Below are positions 33,345 through 41,436 of a stretch of 64,000 nucleotides of DNA, one piece after another. Numbering within the stretch: position 1 is the first letter of the stretch; each line of letters begins with the position of its first letter. The stretch comes from Streptomyces sp. SLBN-118 (GTDB taxonomy: Bacteria; Actinomycetota; Actinomycetes; Streptomycetales; Streptomycetaceae). The position numbers and the translations under genes are program-made. The stretch is taken from positions 2,852,001 to 2,916,000 of the forward strand of contig NZ_VFNP01000002.1 of NCBI RefSeq assembly GCF_006715635.1. Direction: 5' to 3'. The notes under the pieces are model-generated. The model searched no databases and was not told the origin of the DNA. It saw only the letters and a list, made by a program, of their open reading frames with translations.

Positions 33345-34439
33345 TCAGCCTATTTTCGGTGCGGTGAGTTCGACCTCGGCCCGCCCGAAGAGGGGAGCGA
33401 GGACTAGCTGCGCGGCGCCTTCGGCGACGACGTGCGCGCCGCCTTCGGCGAGGGCCACCGGGATGCCGACACGCTGCCCGACCCCCGGTACGAACGACCC
33501 GGCGTCGTCGACGACGACCCGGCCACCGAGCAGCACGCGGTCGATGTCGAGCAGCTCGACGAGATTCGCGGCGCCGATACCGAGAACACCGGCGGCACGG
33601 TCGAGTTCACCGCGCCCGACGGCCTGGAGACAGAGCGCCTCGATGCACCCACGCTTACCGCACACGCACTGGGGCCCGTCCAGCTCGATGACCTGATGCC
33701 CGAACTCCCCCGCACCGGTGCGGGCCCCCCGGTAGAGCGCCCCACCGAGGACGAGCCCGGCACCGAGCCCGGTACCGAGGTGGAGATACGCGAACGACTC
33801 CCCCGCTCCACGGAGGGCGAGGGCGAGGGCGGCCGCGTTGGTGTCCTTGTCGAGTACGACGGCCAGCCCGAGCCGCGCGGCCAGCGCGTCCCGCAGCGGA
33901 AACCCGTCCCACTCGGGAAACCCGGTGACCCGGTGGGTGACGCCGGTGGCGTGATCGAGGGGCCCGGGCATGGCGACGCCCACTCCGAGGACGCGCCTGC
34001 CCGCCGGGTCCAGCGCCTCCACCTCGCCCGCCACCCGCTCCACCACCGCTTCCGAACCCGCGCCGAGGTCGAGAGGAGCGGTGCGCACCGCGACCGGCGT
34101 GCCTGACAGGTCCAGCAGGATCGCCGTCATTTCGTCGCGATCCAGGTGCAGGCCCACCGCGTGCCCGGCCGAAGGAACCAGACGAAGCGCCGTGCCGGGT
34201 CTGCCGCCGGTGGACGCCCGTCGGCCCGCCTCCGCCGCCAGGCCCGCCTCCCGCAGCCGCGCGGTGATCTTGCTGACCGCCTGCGGTGTCAGCCCGGTGC
34301 GGTCGGCCAGCTCCATCCGGCTGATGCCTAGCTCACCGGCCGTACGCAGCAGGTCGAGCACCAGGGACGCGTTGTGGCTGCGCAGCACGGGCAGATTCGC
34401 TCCGTTGATGGTTCGGTTCATGGGCTTCACGGATCCCAT
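33345..34439 (-). CDS. ROK-family transcriptional repressor
   Basis: This 364-residue protein has an N-terminal winged helix (LGISRMELADRTGLTPQAVSKITARLREAG) and a C-terminal ROK domain with the zinc motif GEFGHQVIELDGPQCVCGKRGCIEALC (read in two parts, about residues 275-301). The phosphate-binding DxGxT of sugar kinases is replaced by LHLDRDEM, so it is a sensor rather than a kinase. A start at 34421 is also possible. It is divergent from a sugar-oxidoreductase gene, its likely target, with an inverted repeat in between. Confidence 0.9.
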   Translation of the reverse strand: MGSVKPMNRTINGANLPVLRSHNASLVLDLLRTAGELGISRMELADRTGLTPQAVSKITARLREAGLAAEAGRRASTGGRPGTALRLVPSAGHAVGLHLDRDEMTAILLDLSGTPVAVRTAPLDLGAGSEAVVERVAGEVEALDPAGRRVLGVGVAMPGPLDHATGVTHRVTGFPEWDGFPLRDALAARLGLAVVLDKDTNAAALALALRGAGESFAYLHLGTGLGAGLVLGGALYRGARTGAGEFGHQVIELDGPQCVCGKRGCIEALCLQAVGRGELDRAAGVLGIGAANLVELLDIDRVLLGGRVVVDDAGSFVPGVGQRVGIPVALAEGGAHVVAEGAAQLVLAPLFGRAEVELTAPKIG

Positions 34440-34456
34440 TGTCCTCTGCCCTTGCA

Positions 34457-34479
34457 CTTTGGCAACACCGTTGCTTAAG
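34457..34479. promoter_or_regulatory. Candidate ROK-repressor operator overlapping the oxidoreductase promoter
   Basis: CTTTGGCAAC-ACC-GTTGCTTAAG is an imperfect palindrome (8 of 10 arm positions match, inner GCAAC/GTTGC perfect) in the 48-bp divergent gap. It follows TTGCAC (34452-34457) and covers a possible -10 (TTAAGT), so binding would block both directions. Confidence 0.5.
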
Positions 34480-34487
34480 TGGAAGGC

Positions 34488-35615
34488 ATGACCGGTACCG
34501 GCACCCGCACCCCGCTTCGCGTCGGACTCGTGGGCTACGGCCTGGCAGGGTCCGTCTTCCACGCCCCGCTGATCGCGGCCACCGAGGGCCTCACGCTCGA
34601 CACGATCGTCACCTCGAACCCGGAACGGCAGCAGCAGGCCCGCGCCGAGTTCCCCGATGTGCGCCTCGCGGACTCGGCCTACGAGCTGGGGGACCGCACG
34701 GACGATCTCGACCTGATCGTGATCGCCTCCCCCAACAAGACGCACGTCCCGATCGCCACCGCCGCCCTCAAGGCCGGTCTCCCGGTCGTCGTCGACAAGC
34801 CGGTCGCCGGCACGGCCGCCGAGGCGCGTGAGCTCGCCGCCCTCGCCGAGGAGTGCGGCCTGCTGCTCTCCGTCTTCCAGAACCGCCGCTGGGACAACGA
34901 CTTCCTGACCCTGCAGCAGCTGATCGCGGCCGGCGAGCTCGGCGACGTACAGCGCTTCGAGTCCCGTTTCGAGCGCTGGCGGCCCGGACTCAAGGGCGGC
35001 TGGCGCGAGTCGGGCGACCCGATGGAGTTCGGCGGCCTGCTCTACGACCTGGGCAGTCATCTCGTCGACCAGGCGCTGACCCTGTTCGGCCCGGCCACCC
35101 GGGTGTACGCCGAGGCGGACGTACGACGCCACGGCGCCGAGACCGACGACGACACCTTCATCGCGCTCACGCACACGAGCGGCGTCCGCTCGCACCTGTA
35201 CATGAGCGCCACGACCGCACAGCTCGGTCCCCGCTTCCGGGTCCTCGGCTCGAAGGCCGGATACGTGAAGTACGGCCTCGACCCGCAGGAGGCCGCCCTG
35301 CGCGACGGCCTCCGCCCCACCGGCGACATGGACGCATGGGGCGTCGAGCCCAAGTCCCTGTGGGGCCGGGTCGGCGTCGGTGAAGGCCCGTTCCAGGTCG
35401 AAGCCTCTGGGGAAGAATCCCCCCTGACCGACGGCAGCCGCGCCGTCGAGACGGCACCGGGCGACTACCCGGCGTACTACGCGGCGATCGCCGCCGCCCT
35501 GCGCGACGGCACACCGCCGCCGGTCACCACCCAGGAGGCCGCGGCCGCGCTGGACGTCCTGGAAGCCGCCCACCACTCCGCCCGTGAAGGCATCACCGTG
35601 GAGGTACCGGCATGA
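34488..35615 (+). CDS. Gfo/Idh/MocA family oxidoreductase
   Basis: This 375-residue NAD(P)-dependent dehydrogenase has the Rossmann motif VGLVGYGLAGSVFH (GxGxxG) at the N-terminus and the family's catalytic lysine region PVVVDKPVAGTAAEA near residue 105, with GGLLYDLGSHLVDQAL supplying the substrate-side His. It oxidises or reduces a sugar or sugar acid. The ATG at 34488 lies directly after a possible -10 element and may be leaderless. The next gene overlaps by 4 nt (ATGA). Confidence 0.92.
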   Translation: MTGTGTRTPLRVGLVGYGLAGSVFHAPLIAATEGLTLDTIVTSNPERQQQARAEFPDVRLADSAYELGDRTDDLDLIVIASPNKTHVPIATAALKAGLPVVVDKPVAGTAAEARELAALAEECGLLLSVFQNRRWDNDFLTLQQLIAAGELGDVQRFESRFERWRPGLKGGWRESGDPMEFGGLLYDLGSHLVDQALTLFGPATRVYAEADVRRHGAETDDDTFIALTHTSGVRSHLYMSATTAQLGPRFRVLGSKAGYVKYGLDPQEAALRDGLRPTGDMDAWGVEPKSLWGRVGVGEGPFQVEASGEESPLTDGSRAVETAPGDYPAYYAAIAAALRDGTPPPVTTQEAAAALDVLEAAHHSAREGITVEVPA

Positions 35616-36106
35616 CCGCTCCCCTCCCCGCCCCGCTCACCGTCGAGGAGATCGAGGCCCAGGAACGCAAGCTGACGATGCGCCGCTTCACCCACGACGA
35701 CGCCTGGGCGCTCGGCAGCCTGCTGGTCGAAATGGCGCACCTGCGCGAGGCCCCGGTCTCCATCGACATCCGCCGCGGGACGCAGCAGCTCTTCCACTGC
35801 GCGCTGGCGGGATCGAGCGCCGACAACGACGCGTGGATCGACCGCAAGCGCAGGGTCGTCGAGCGCTACGGCGAGAGCTCGTTCCTTGTCGGTGCCCGCC
35901 ACCGCGCGAAGGGCACCACCTTCGAGGACGCCTCGCGCCTCGACCCGAACCTGTACGCGGCGCACGGCGGCTCGTTCCCGATCACCGTCGAGGGCACGGG
36001 CGTCGTCGGCACGATCACGGTCTCGGGCCTGCCCCAGGCCGAGGACCACGCCATGGTGGTCGAGGCGCTGGAGCGCTTCATCTCCGCCCACCGAGGCAGC
36101 CACTGA
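35612..36106 (+). CDS. UPF0303/heme-degrading-domain (GlcG-like) protein
   Basis: This 164-residue protein contains the GlcG/HbpS-like fold signatures: LTMRRFTHDDAWALGSLLVE, VSIDIRRGTQQLFHCALAG, DNDAWIDRKRRVVERYGESS and HGGSFPITVEGTGVVGTITVSGLPQAEDH (in successive stretches). Members of UPF0303 are of unknown activity, some binding heme or acting with sugar catabolism. It is translationally coupled to the upstream dehydrogenase, suggesting a joint metabolic role. Confidence 0.85.
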   Translation: MTAPLPAPLTVEEIEAQERKLTMRRFTHDDAWALGSLLVEMAHLREAPVSIDIRRGTQQLFHCALAGSSADNDAWIDRKRRVVERYGESSFLVGARHRAKGTTFEDASRLDPNLYAAHGGSFPITVEGTGVVGTITVSGLPQAEDHAMVVEALERFISAHRGSH

Positions 36107-36107
36107 C

Positions 36108-36150
36108 TCCGGCGCGGGGATATGGGACCGGTCCCGAACCCCGCGCCGGA
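36108..36150. terminator. Bidirectional terminator-like hairpin
   Basis: A 12-bp-arm inverted repeat, TCCGGCGCGGGG / CCCCGCGCCGGA, starts 1 nt after the UPF0303 gene stop and encloses a smaller hairpin GGGACC/GGTCCC. It lies between convergent genes. Confidence 0.75.
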
Positions 36151-36166
36151 CCTCCATGCGAGCGCC

Positions 36167-37027
36167 CTACGCGTCCTTGAGCTCCTGGCGCTGCCGCCCG
36201 AGCCCGTCGATCTCCAGCTCCACCACGTCGCCCGCCCGCAGGTAGGGCTTCGGCTCCGGCTGCCCCAGCGCCACGCCCGCCGGCGTGCCCGTATTGATGA
36301 CGTCGCCGGGGTAGAGGGTCATGAACTGGCTGACGTAGCGCACGACCTCGGCCACCGGGAAGATCTGGTCCGCGGTGGAGCCGTTCTGCTTGAGCTCGCC
36401 GTTGACCCACAGCTTCAGGCTCAGCGCCTGCGGGTCGGGGATCTCGTCCGCCGTCACCAGCCAGGGACCCAGCGGGTTGAACGTCTCGCAGTTCTTGCCC
36501 TTGTCCCAGGTGCCGCCGCGCTCGATCTGGAACTCGCGCTCCGAGACGTCGTGCGCGACCGCGTACCCGGCGACGTACGACAGCGGGTCCTCGTCGTCCT
36601 CGATGTAGCGGGCCGTACTCCCGATCACCACCGCGAGCTCGACCTCCCAGTCGGTCTTGCGGCTGCGGCGCGGCACCAGCACGGTGTCGTGAGGCCCGAT
36701 GACCGTGTCGGCGGCCTTGAAGAAGACGACCGGCTCGGCCGGGGCGTCCGCGCCGGTCTCGGCGGCGTGGTCGTGGTAGTTCAGCCCGATGCACACCACC
36801 TTGCCGACACGGGCGACCGGCGCACCGATCCGCAGGCCCACCGCCTCGAGCACGGGCAGCTCGCCCGCGTCCGCCGCGGCCCGTATCCGGGCGAGGGCGG
36901 AGGCGTCGGCGAGCAGTTCCCCGTCGATGTCCGTGACAAGGCCGGTCAGGTCCCGCAGGGTCGTACCGTCCTGGTCGAGCAGGGCCGGTCGCTCGGCGCC
37001 CGCAGCGCCGACACGCAGCAGCTTCAT
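36167..37027 (-). CDS. Fumarylacetoacetate hydrolase (FAH) family protein
   Basis: This 286-residue protein has the FAH fold. The N-terminal cap region is followed by VVCIGLNYHDHAAETG, the metal-binding acids in KTDWEVELAVVIGS, then GYAVAHDVSERE, GGTWDKGKNCETFNPLGPW and the C-terminal LYPGDVINTGTPAGVA. Members hydrolyse or decarboxylate acylpyruvates and oxo-acids using Mg2+. The ATG at 37027 has GGGGAG upstream. It is a single-gene unit; no pathway partner is adjacent. Confidence 0.92.
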   Translation of the reverse strand: MKLLRVGAAGAERPALLDQDGTTLRDLTGLVTDIDGELLADASALARIRAAADAGELPVLEAVGLRIGAPVARVGKVVCIGLNYHDHAAETGADAPAEPVVFFKAADTVIGPHDTVLVPRRSRKTDWEVELAVVIGSTARYIEDDEDPLSYVAGYAVAHDVSEREFQIERGGTWDKGKNCETFNPLGPWLVTADEIPDPQALSLKLWVNGELKQNGSTADQIFPVAEVVRYVSQFMTLYPGDVINTGTPAGVALGQPEPKPYLRAGDVVELEIDGLGRQRQELKDA

Positions 37028-37153
37028 GGTCTTTTCTCCCCTTGTCGAGTGCGAGCCCCGACGATGGGTAGCGGCCATCGAGAGGATCGGAGGATTGGCT
37101 GATCCTCCAAGACACCGAACCACTCTGCAAGACCCCGTTCACAACCTGGACCG

Positions 37154-37891
37154 TTACCCGGCAGTAGCCAGCGCGCCCGCGACCGGCATGTCCCGGTAGA
37201 GGAACGCCCGCTCGACGGCGGTCCAGGTGGTGCTTGTGACGACGTAGAGCGCGGCGGCCAGCGGCACCCACGCCACGGTGAGCAGCGTGAAGAAGGACAT
37301 CAGCGGCATGATCCTGGTCATCGCGCCCATGCCCGGCATGCCTTCCTGGGGCACCGGCGCAGCCGCCAGCTGCCGCTTCGTACGCAGGTAGTTGTACGTC
37401 GCCACGGCGGCGACGATCGCGAAGAGCACGACGTACACCGCCCCGGCCCCGCCGAAGACCCCGCCGTGCGCGAGGGCGTCGGACCAGCGGCCCCCGAGGG
37501 GCGCGGCGAAGAGGGTGTGCGAGAGAAGGCCGTTCGCCTCGCCGCCGATCCGCGAGCTGGAGAACAGGTGGTACATGAGAAAGAAGGCGGGCAGCTGCAG
37601 CAGGCTGGGCAGACAGCCGGAGAGGGGCGAGACCTTCTCCTCGGCGTACAGCTCCGTGAGCGCCTTCTGCATACGGTCCGGGTTCTTGGCGTGCTTCGTG
37701 CGCAGCTCGGCGATCTGCGGCGAGAGCCTGGCCTTGGCCTTCTGGCCGCGAGCGGCCGCCCGTGAGAGGGGATGGACGGCGAGGCGTACGAGCGCGGTGA
37801 ACAGGATGATCGCGGCTGCGGTGGCAGACGCGTGGAACAGCGGCTGGAGCAGGTCCGCGAGGTGTGCGACCAGGCTGGCGAAAACGGACAT
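37154..37891 (-). CDS. YidC/Oxa1-family membrane protein insertase (secondary copy)
   Basis: This 245-residue integral membrane protein has the YidC core: first helix AAAIILFTALVRLAVHPLSR with the conserved positively charged groove residue, a cytoplasmic hairpin (QIAELRTKHAKNPDRMQKALTELYAEE) and PLSGCLPSLLQLPAFFLMYHL. It inserts membrane proteins. It is shorter than the YidC that sits beside rpmH/rnpA, so this is an accessory paralogue. It is followed upstream by the DUF6412 gene on the same strand. Confidence 0.9.
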   Translation of the reverse strand: MSVFASLVAHLADLLQPLFHASATAAAIILFTALVRLAVHPLSRAAARGQKAKARLSPQIAELRTKHAKNPDRMQKALTELYAEEKVSPLSGCLPSLLQLPAFFLMYHLFSSSRIGGEANGLLSHTLFAAPLGGRWSDALAHGGVFGGAGAVYVVLFAIVAAVATYNYLRTKRQLAAAPVPQEGMPGMGAMTRIMPLMSFFTLLTVAWVPLAAALYVVTSTTWTAVERAFLYRDMPVAGALATAG

Positions 37892-37992
37892 GGGTGAGCC
37901 CTCCGAGGGTCTCGTCGTGCCGGAATGAGGACATACGTCGGCATGACGCCCGCGAGGGGTGTGTACGAGTGGGTCCCCCTGCGGGGGCTTCC

Positions 37993-38313
37993 CTACGCGG
38001 CCGTCAGGAGGGCACGGCCGGGCGCTCGGGGCCTGGTCCGCCCCTTCGCGTCGGGATCGCGCTGAGGCAGGAAGGCGGTGCGCTGCTCACGGTCGCGGAT
38101 GGCGGTGCGGACCCGGGTGCGGGGCACGACGGGAGCACAGCGCGCGCTGATGACCGCGCAGACGACGAGCGCGGAACCGGCGGCGGCGGTGGCGGTCGCG
38201 GCGAGCGCGACCGCGGCGGTGAGGCTGCCGCCGTCGATGAGGAGGACCTCGACGAGGAGGAGAAACAGGAGCGCGACGGGCCGGAGGGACTGCATCGCTC
38301 GACGCTGTTCCAT
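37993..38313 (-). CDS. Small membrane protein (DUF6412)
   Basis: This 106-residue protein has two hydrophobic helices (LRPVALLFLLLVEVLLI and VALAATATAAAGSALVVCAVI) and a basic C-terminal tail. It matches DUF6412 proteins that occur next to this secondary yidC. The ATG at 38313 has GGAGAGGGGCAGG upstream. Function unknown; the pairing hints at a YidC-related accessory role. Confidence 0.75.
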   Translation of the reverse strand: MEQRRAMQSLRPVALLFLLLVEVLLIDGGSLTAAVALAATATAAAGSALVVCAVISARCAPVVPRTRVRTAIRDREQRTAFLPQRDPDAKGRTRPRAPGRALLTAA

Positions 38314-38368
38314 ACCTGCCCCTCTCCTGTCGCTCCTCGGATCCTCCAGCCGTTATACACGACGGCTG

Positions 38369-39160
38369 CTAGCTCCGGCGGGGCCGCATGGCCTTCAGCT
38401 TTCCCCAGACGACGAGCCGGTAGGTGGAGGTGAACTCGGGCGTGCAGGTGGTGAGGGTGAGGTAGTAGCCGGGCTCGCTGTATCCGGCGGAGGGCTTCAC
38501 GATGCTGCGCGGGATGCGGGCGATCACTCCCGTGTCGCGGGGGGAGGTCTGCGCGATGCCTCTGTCGACGACGTACAGATACACCCCCTCCCGCGTCTCG
38601 ACCTGGACCTGGTCACCTTCCCGGAGCCGGTTGATGTGGCGGAAGGGCTCGCCGTGGGTGTTGCGATGCCCGGCGACGGCGAAGTTCCCGGCCTCGCCGG
38701 GCTGGGCGGTCCCCGGGTAGTGCCCGACGTATCCCTTGTCGAGGACTCCCCTCTTGGCGATGCCCTGGGCGACGGGAGCGACGACGCCGAGGCGCGGGAT
38801 GCGGAGGACGGCGTAAGCCTGGTCCCAGCGGGGTTTCGGCCGGCTGGGCGGACCCGGTTCCGGGCCGGGACTTTCGGGCTCGCCCGGCACCGCAGCTCCG
38901 GGAAGGGTCTCCCCGCTTCCTCCAGAGATGTCCTGTTCCTCACCCGGTGGTGTGCCCCACTCCTGTTCCAGGGCCCGGACCTTGTGCTCGGCGCCGACGC
39001 GGGCCTGCCGGTTGGTCCACCACAATTGGTGCACGACGAGCAGCAGCACGACGATCCCGAGGGTGACGGCGACCTCGGCGCCCGCCCACAGCCCATGAGC
39101 GAACGCGGCCCGCCTCCGCGAGCCGCGCCCCTGAACGACGACCGCCAACCGCTCTCGCAC
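38369..39160 (-). CDS. Class E sortase
   Basis: This roughly 263-residue sortase has an N-terminal membrane anchor (AEVAVTLGIVVLLLVVHQLWW), a Pro/Glu-rich spacer and a catalytic domain with His (FAVAGHRNTHGEPF), Cys (YYLTLTTCTPEF) and Arg (STYRLVVWGKL). Class E enzymes attach LAXTG proteins such as the one at 32417-33208 and chaplin-type proteins. The start is uncertain: GTG 39160 is given, and GTG 39196 is possible; neither has a ribosome-binding site, so a leaderless mRNA is conceivable. It is divergent from the TPR/SEC-C gene. Confidence 0.9.
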   Translation of the reverse strand: MRERLAVVVQGRGSRRRAAFAHGLWAGAEVAVTLGIVVLLLVVHQLWWTNRQARVGAEHKVRALEQEWGTPPGEEQDISGGSGETLPGAAVPGEPESPGPEPGPPSRPKPRWDQAYAVLRIPRLGVVAPVAQGIAKRGVLDKGYVGHYPGTAQPGEAGNFAVAGHRNTHGEPFRHINRLREGDQVQVETREGVYLYVVDRGIAQTSPRDTGVIARIPRSIVKPSAGYSEPGYYLTLTTCTPEFTSTYRLVVWGKLKAMRPRRS

Positions 39161-39274
39161 GGGCGCACGATAGGGGCTGATCGCCCAAGTCACCAGATCC
39201 GTACGGCGGCAGGACCGTCCCTGTCGTATGGGCTTCACCCCGCCGAACCGCCGTACAGCAGTACGGTGTCCACC

Positions 39275-40285
39275 ATGCGCCCCGACACGCCTGCCGACCA
39301 CATCGCCGAAGCCGAGCGCCTGCTGCGTACCGCGGCACAGTACCCCGAGGACGACGAGCAACTGCTCCTCCAAGCCGCCGCCCACCTTGAACTGGCGGGC
39401 GACCGCGAACGTGCCTCCACTCTCTACGACCGCCTCCTCACGACGGACCCCGACCACACCCTGCTGATCAAGGCCCTCCAGGCGGCGAACCTGTGGGAGT
39501 ACGGCCACGAGGCAGAGGCACGCGCCCTGATCAACGGCATCCGCACGGCGGCCCCGGCGGACGCGGCACCCTGGGAGATCATCGCGGAGACCCTGGAGTC
39601 CCACGACGAGCTCGAGGCGTCCCACGACTGCTTCACCACGGCCCTGGACCTGCTGCTCCCCGCGGACGACGACGAGGTCCCCTACGCCACCCAGTCCCTC
39701 CTCGCCGGCCGCCACCGCGTCCGCCGCCTCCTGGGCCTCCCCCACGACGGCCGCGACGCCCTGGCGGACCGGGTCCACCCGGGAGACATCTCCCTGGACG
39801 AACTCCACGACCCGAAGCGCCTGTGGGCCCTGGGCTCCGACAACCCGGCCGAACTCCAGGCAGAAATCGCCCGCCTCCGCTCCGAACTCGGCTCCTACCG
39901 CTCGGCGTTGTCCCGCCCCTTCCCGGTGGCGGTCCTCCACTGGCCGGAGCCCGAACTGGACGAACTGCTCGCGGCGTACCCCGAGTTGGAACGCGAATAC
40001 CCGACCCACGAGGCCCACCTGACGGACCTGGAGGCGTCCTTGCGGGACCTGTCGTCCACGGGTACGGAAAACCTGGGCATCGTGACGGGCACGGTCCCGT
40101 CGTACGAGGCCTTCGCAGCCTCGGAACAGTCATCCCCGTCGAACGCGGACCTGCTCCCGCAGTACGCGACGACACTGGCGGCAAGGGGCCGTGCGGCGGC
40201 GTGGCCTCCGGCGAGGGGGGCGGCGTGCTGGTGCGGGTCGGGGGCGGCTTACAGGGATTGTCACGGGCGGCCAACTCACGTGTGA
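39275..40285 (+). CDS. TPR-containing protein with C-terminal SEC-C zinc motif
   Basis: This 336-residue protein has helical tetratricopeptide repeats (AAAHLELAGDRERASTLYDR, then EYGHEAEARALINGIRTAAP) in the first 140 residues and ends in a SEC-C motif, ACWCGSGAAYRDCHGRPTHV. SEC-C motifs bind zinc and protein partners, as in SecA. Role unknown. The ATG at 39275 follows a short leader in a 114-bp divergent gap with the class E sortase gene. Confidence 0.85.
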   Translation: MRPDTPADHIAEAERLLRTAAQYPEDDEQLLLQAAAHLELAGDRERASTLYDRLLTTDPDHTLLIKALQAANLWEYGHEAEARALINGIRTAAPADAAPWEIIAETLESHDELEASHDCFTTALDLLLPADDDEVPYATQSLLAGRHRVRRLLGLPHDGRDALADRVHPGDISLDELHDPKRLWALGSDNPAELQAEIARLRSELGSYRSALSRPFPVAVLHWPEPELDELLAAYPELEREYPTHEAHLTDLEASLRDLSSTGTENLGIVTGTVPSYEAFAASEQSSPSNADLLPQYATTLAARGRAAAWPPARGAACWCGSGAAYRDCHGRPTHV

Positions 40286-40500
40286 GTCGCCTCTGCTGTA
40301 TGTACTACGCCCTGGTTCCAGGCTGACTCGACGTTCCGACGAGCGCTCCGTCCTCGACAGTGACGGCGCGCTGAATCCCAGGGCAGCATCGGCGATCGCA
40401 AGAACAGCCTCCCGACACAGCCCTTCTCTGATGCAGTGTCTGCCATGAGCGTCCCTTCGCCGAAGCCTCGAAAATTCCCAAAGCGGACCCAGGAGAGTTC

Positions 40501-41436
40501 ATGCTCGACATTCCAGTCGAACAGCAGTTGCGCCGTAGTGAAATACATGACACCTACGGTGGGAATCGGCAGCAGGGGATTACGCCAGCCACGAAAGCCG
40601 ACGGCGAGTTGATGCTCTTCAGCAGCCTCAAAGCTCGGCGACTCTACGGCTATTTCGATGACTGGGGAGCCGACGGCCACTACCACTACACGGGCGAAGG
40701 CACCGTCGGCGATCAGGAAATGACTGGCGGGAACCGCAACATCCTTCGCCATCGGAAAGAGGGTCGCCCCCTACATGTATTCCGCCCAGTAAAGTCAGGC
40801 GTTGTGCAACACATCGGCGAGTTTGCCATCGCAGACGACAACCCTTGGTACCGAACGGACCGCCCCGACAAGAACGGCGAGATGCGGAGCGTCATTACGT
40901 TCCGCCTCGCGCCGGTCTCTGCCACCCCCGCTCACGCATGTCAGATAGCGCCTCACCACACAGAAACCACGGTGGAGGACGTAGAGGTGGAGCGGCGGAA
41001 GACTGAGCGCTCAAGTGTCGGCGCTCAGCAATCCAGGGAAGCGGAACGGCGCGAGTCGCTCCTAGTTACTCGTTACCTCGTTCACCTTAGGCAGCGTGGC
41101 CTGAGAGCCACCAGCAAGAGGATCACACTCGGCGACGAGCGGACAGTCCTGCGCACAGACCTGTACATAGCTCAACACGACTTCCTCATAGAAGCCAAGG
41201 GGACGGTCAGCCGAGAGGCTATACGCATGGGCATAGGGCAACTATTCGACTATCAGCGCTACATCCAACCGCGCCCAGCACTCGGCCTCCTGCTGCCCCA
41301 TCGACCTCACAAAGAAATGCTCGACCTCTGCGCCGCACTCTCAATTACCAGCATTTGGGCGGAGGGCGACTCCTTCAACCGCACGACGAGCCTGACTGGG
41401 GGCGAGATGGGCGAACAGGGAGTAGACGACAATTAG
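40501..41436 (+). CDS. Putative restriction endonuclease with ScoMcrA-like N-terminal domain
   Basis: This 311-residue protein has two parts. Residues about 10-130 (RSEIHDTYGGNRQQGITPAT, GYFDDWGADGHYHYTGEG, GDQEMTGGNRNILRHR, RPLHVFRP) match the N-terminal ScoMcrA-like domain of Streptomyces type IV (modification-dependent) nucleases. Residues about 180-290 carry a PD-(D/E)XK-like core: D in LRTDLYIAQHDFLIEAKGTV, the EAK pair, then a helix with GIGQLFDYQRYI. It is smaller than McrA-type HNH enzymes. The ATG has AGGAGA 6 nt upstream. Codon use is less GC-biased than neighbours (many CTA, AGG, ATA codons), suggesting recent transfer. The 215 bp before it hold nothing recognisable. Confidence 0.78.
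   Translation: MLDIPVEQQLRRSEIHDTYGGNRQQGITPATKADGELMLFSSLKARRLYGYFDDWGADGHYHYTGEGTVGDQEMTGGNRNILRHRKEGRPLHVFRPVKSGVVQHIGEFAIADDNPWYRTDRPDKNGEMRSVITFRLAPVSATPAHACQIAPHHTETTVEDVEVERRKTERSSVGAQQSREAERRESLLVTRYLVHLRQRGLRATSKRITLGDERTVLRTDLYIAQHDFLIEAKGTVSREAIRMGIGQLFDYQRYIQPRPALGLLLPHRPHKEMLDLCAALSITSIWAEGDSFNRTTSLTGGEMGEQGVDDN

Noticed and set aside
38078-39274. Plus-strand extension of the TPR/SEC-C gene
   Set aside because: Covers the class E sortase and DUF6412 genes in antisense; composition is Arg/Gly/Ala shadow sequence. ATG 39275 is the sensible start.
40276-40752. 158-codon minus-strand frame overlapping the nuclease start
   Set aside because: The plus-strand nuclease has AGGAGA and recognisable domains; the minus frame has none and would hide its start.
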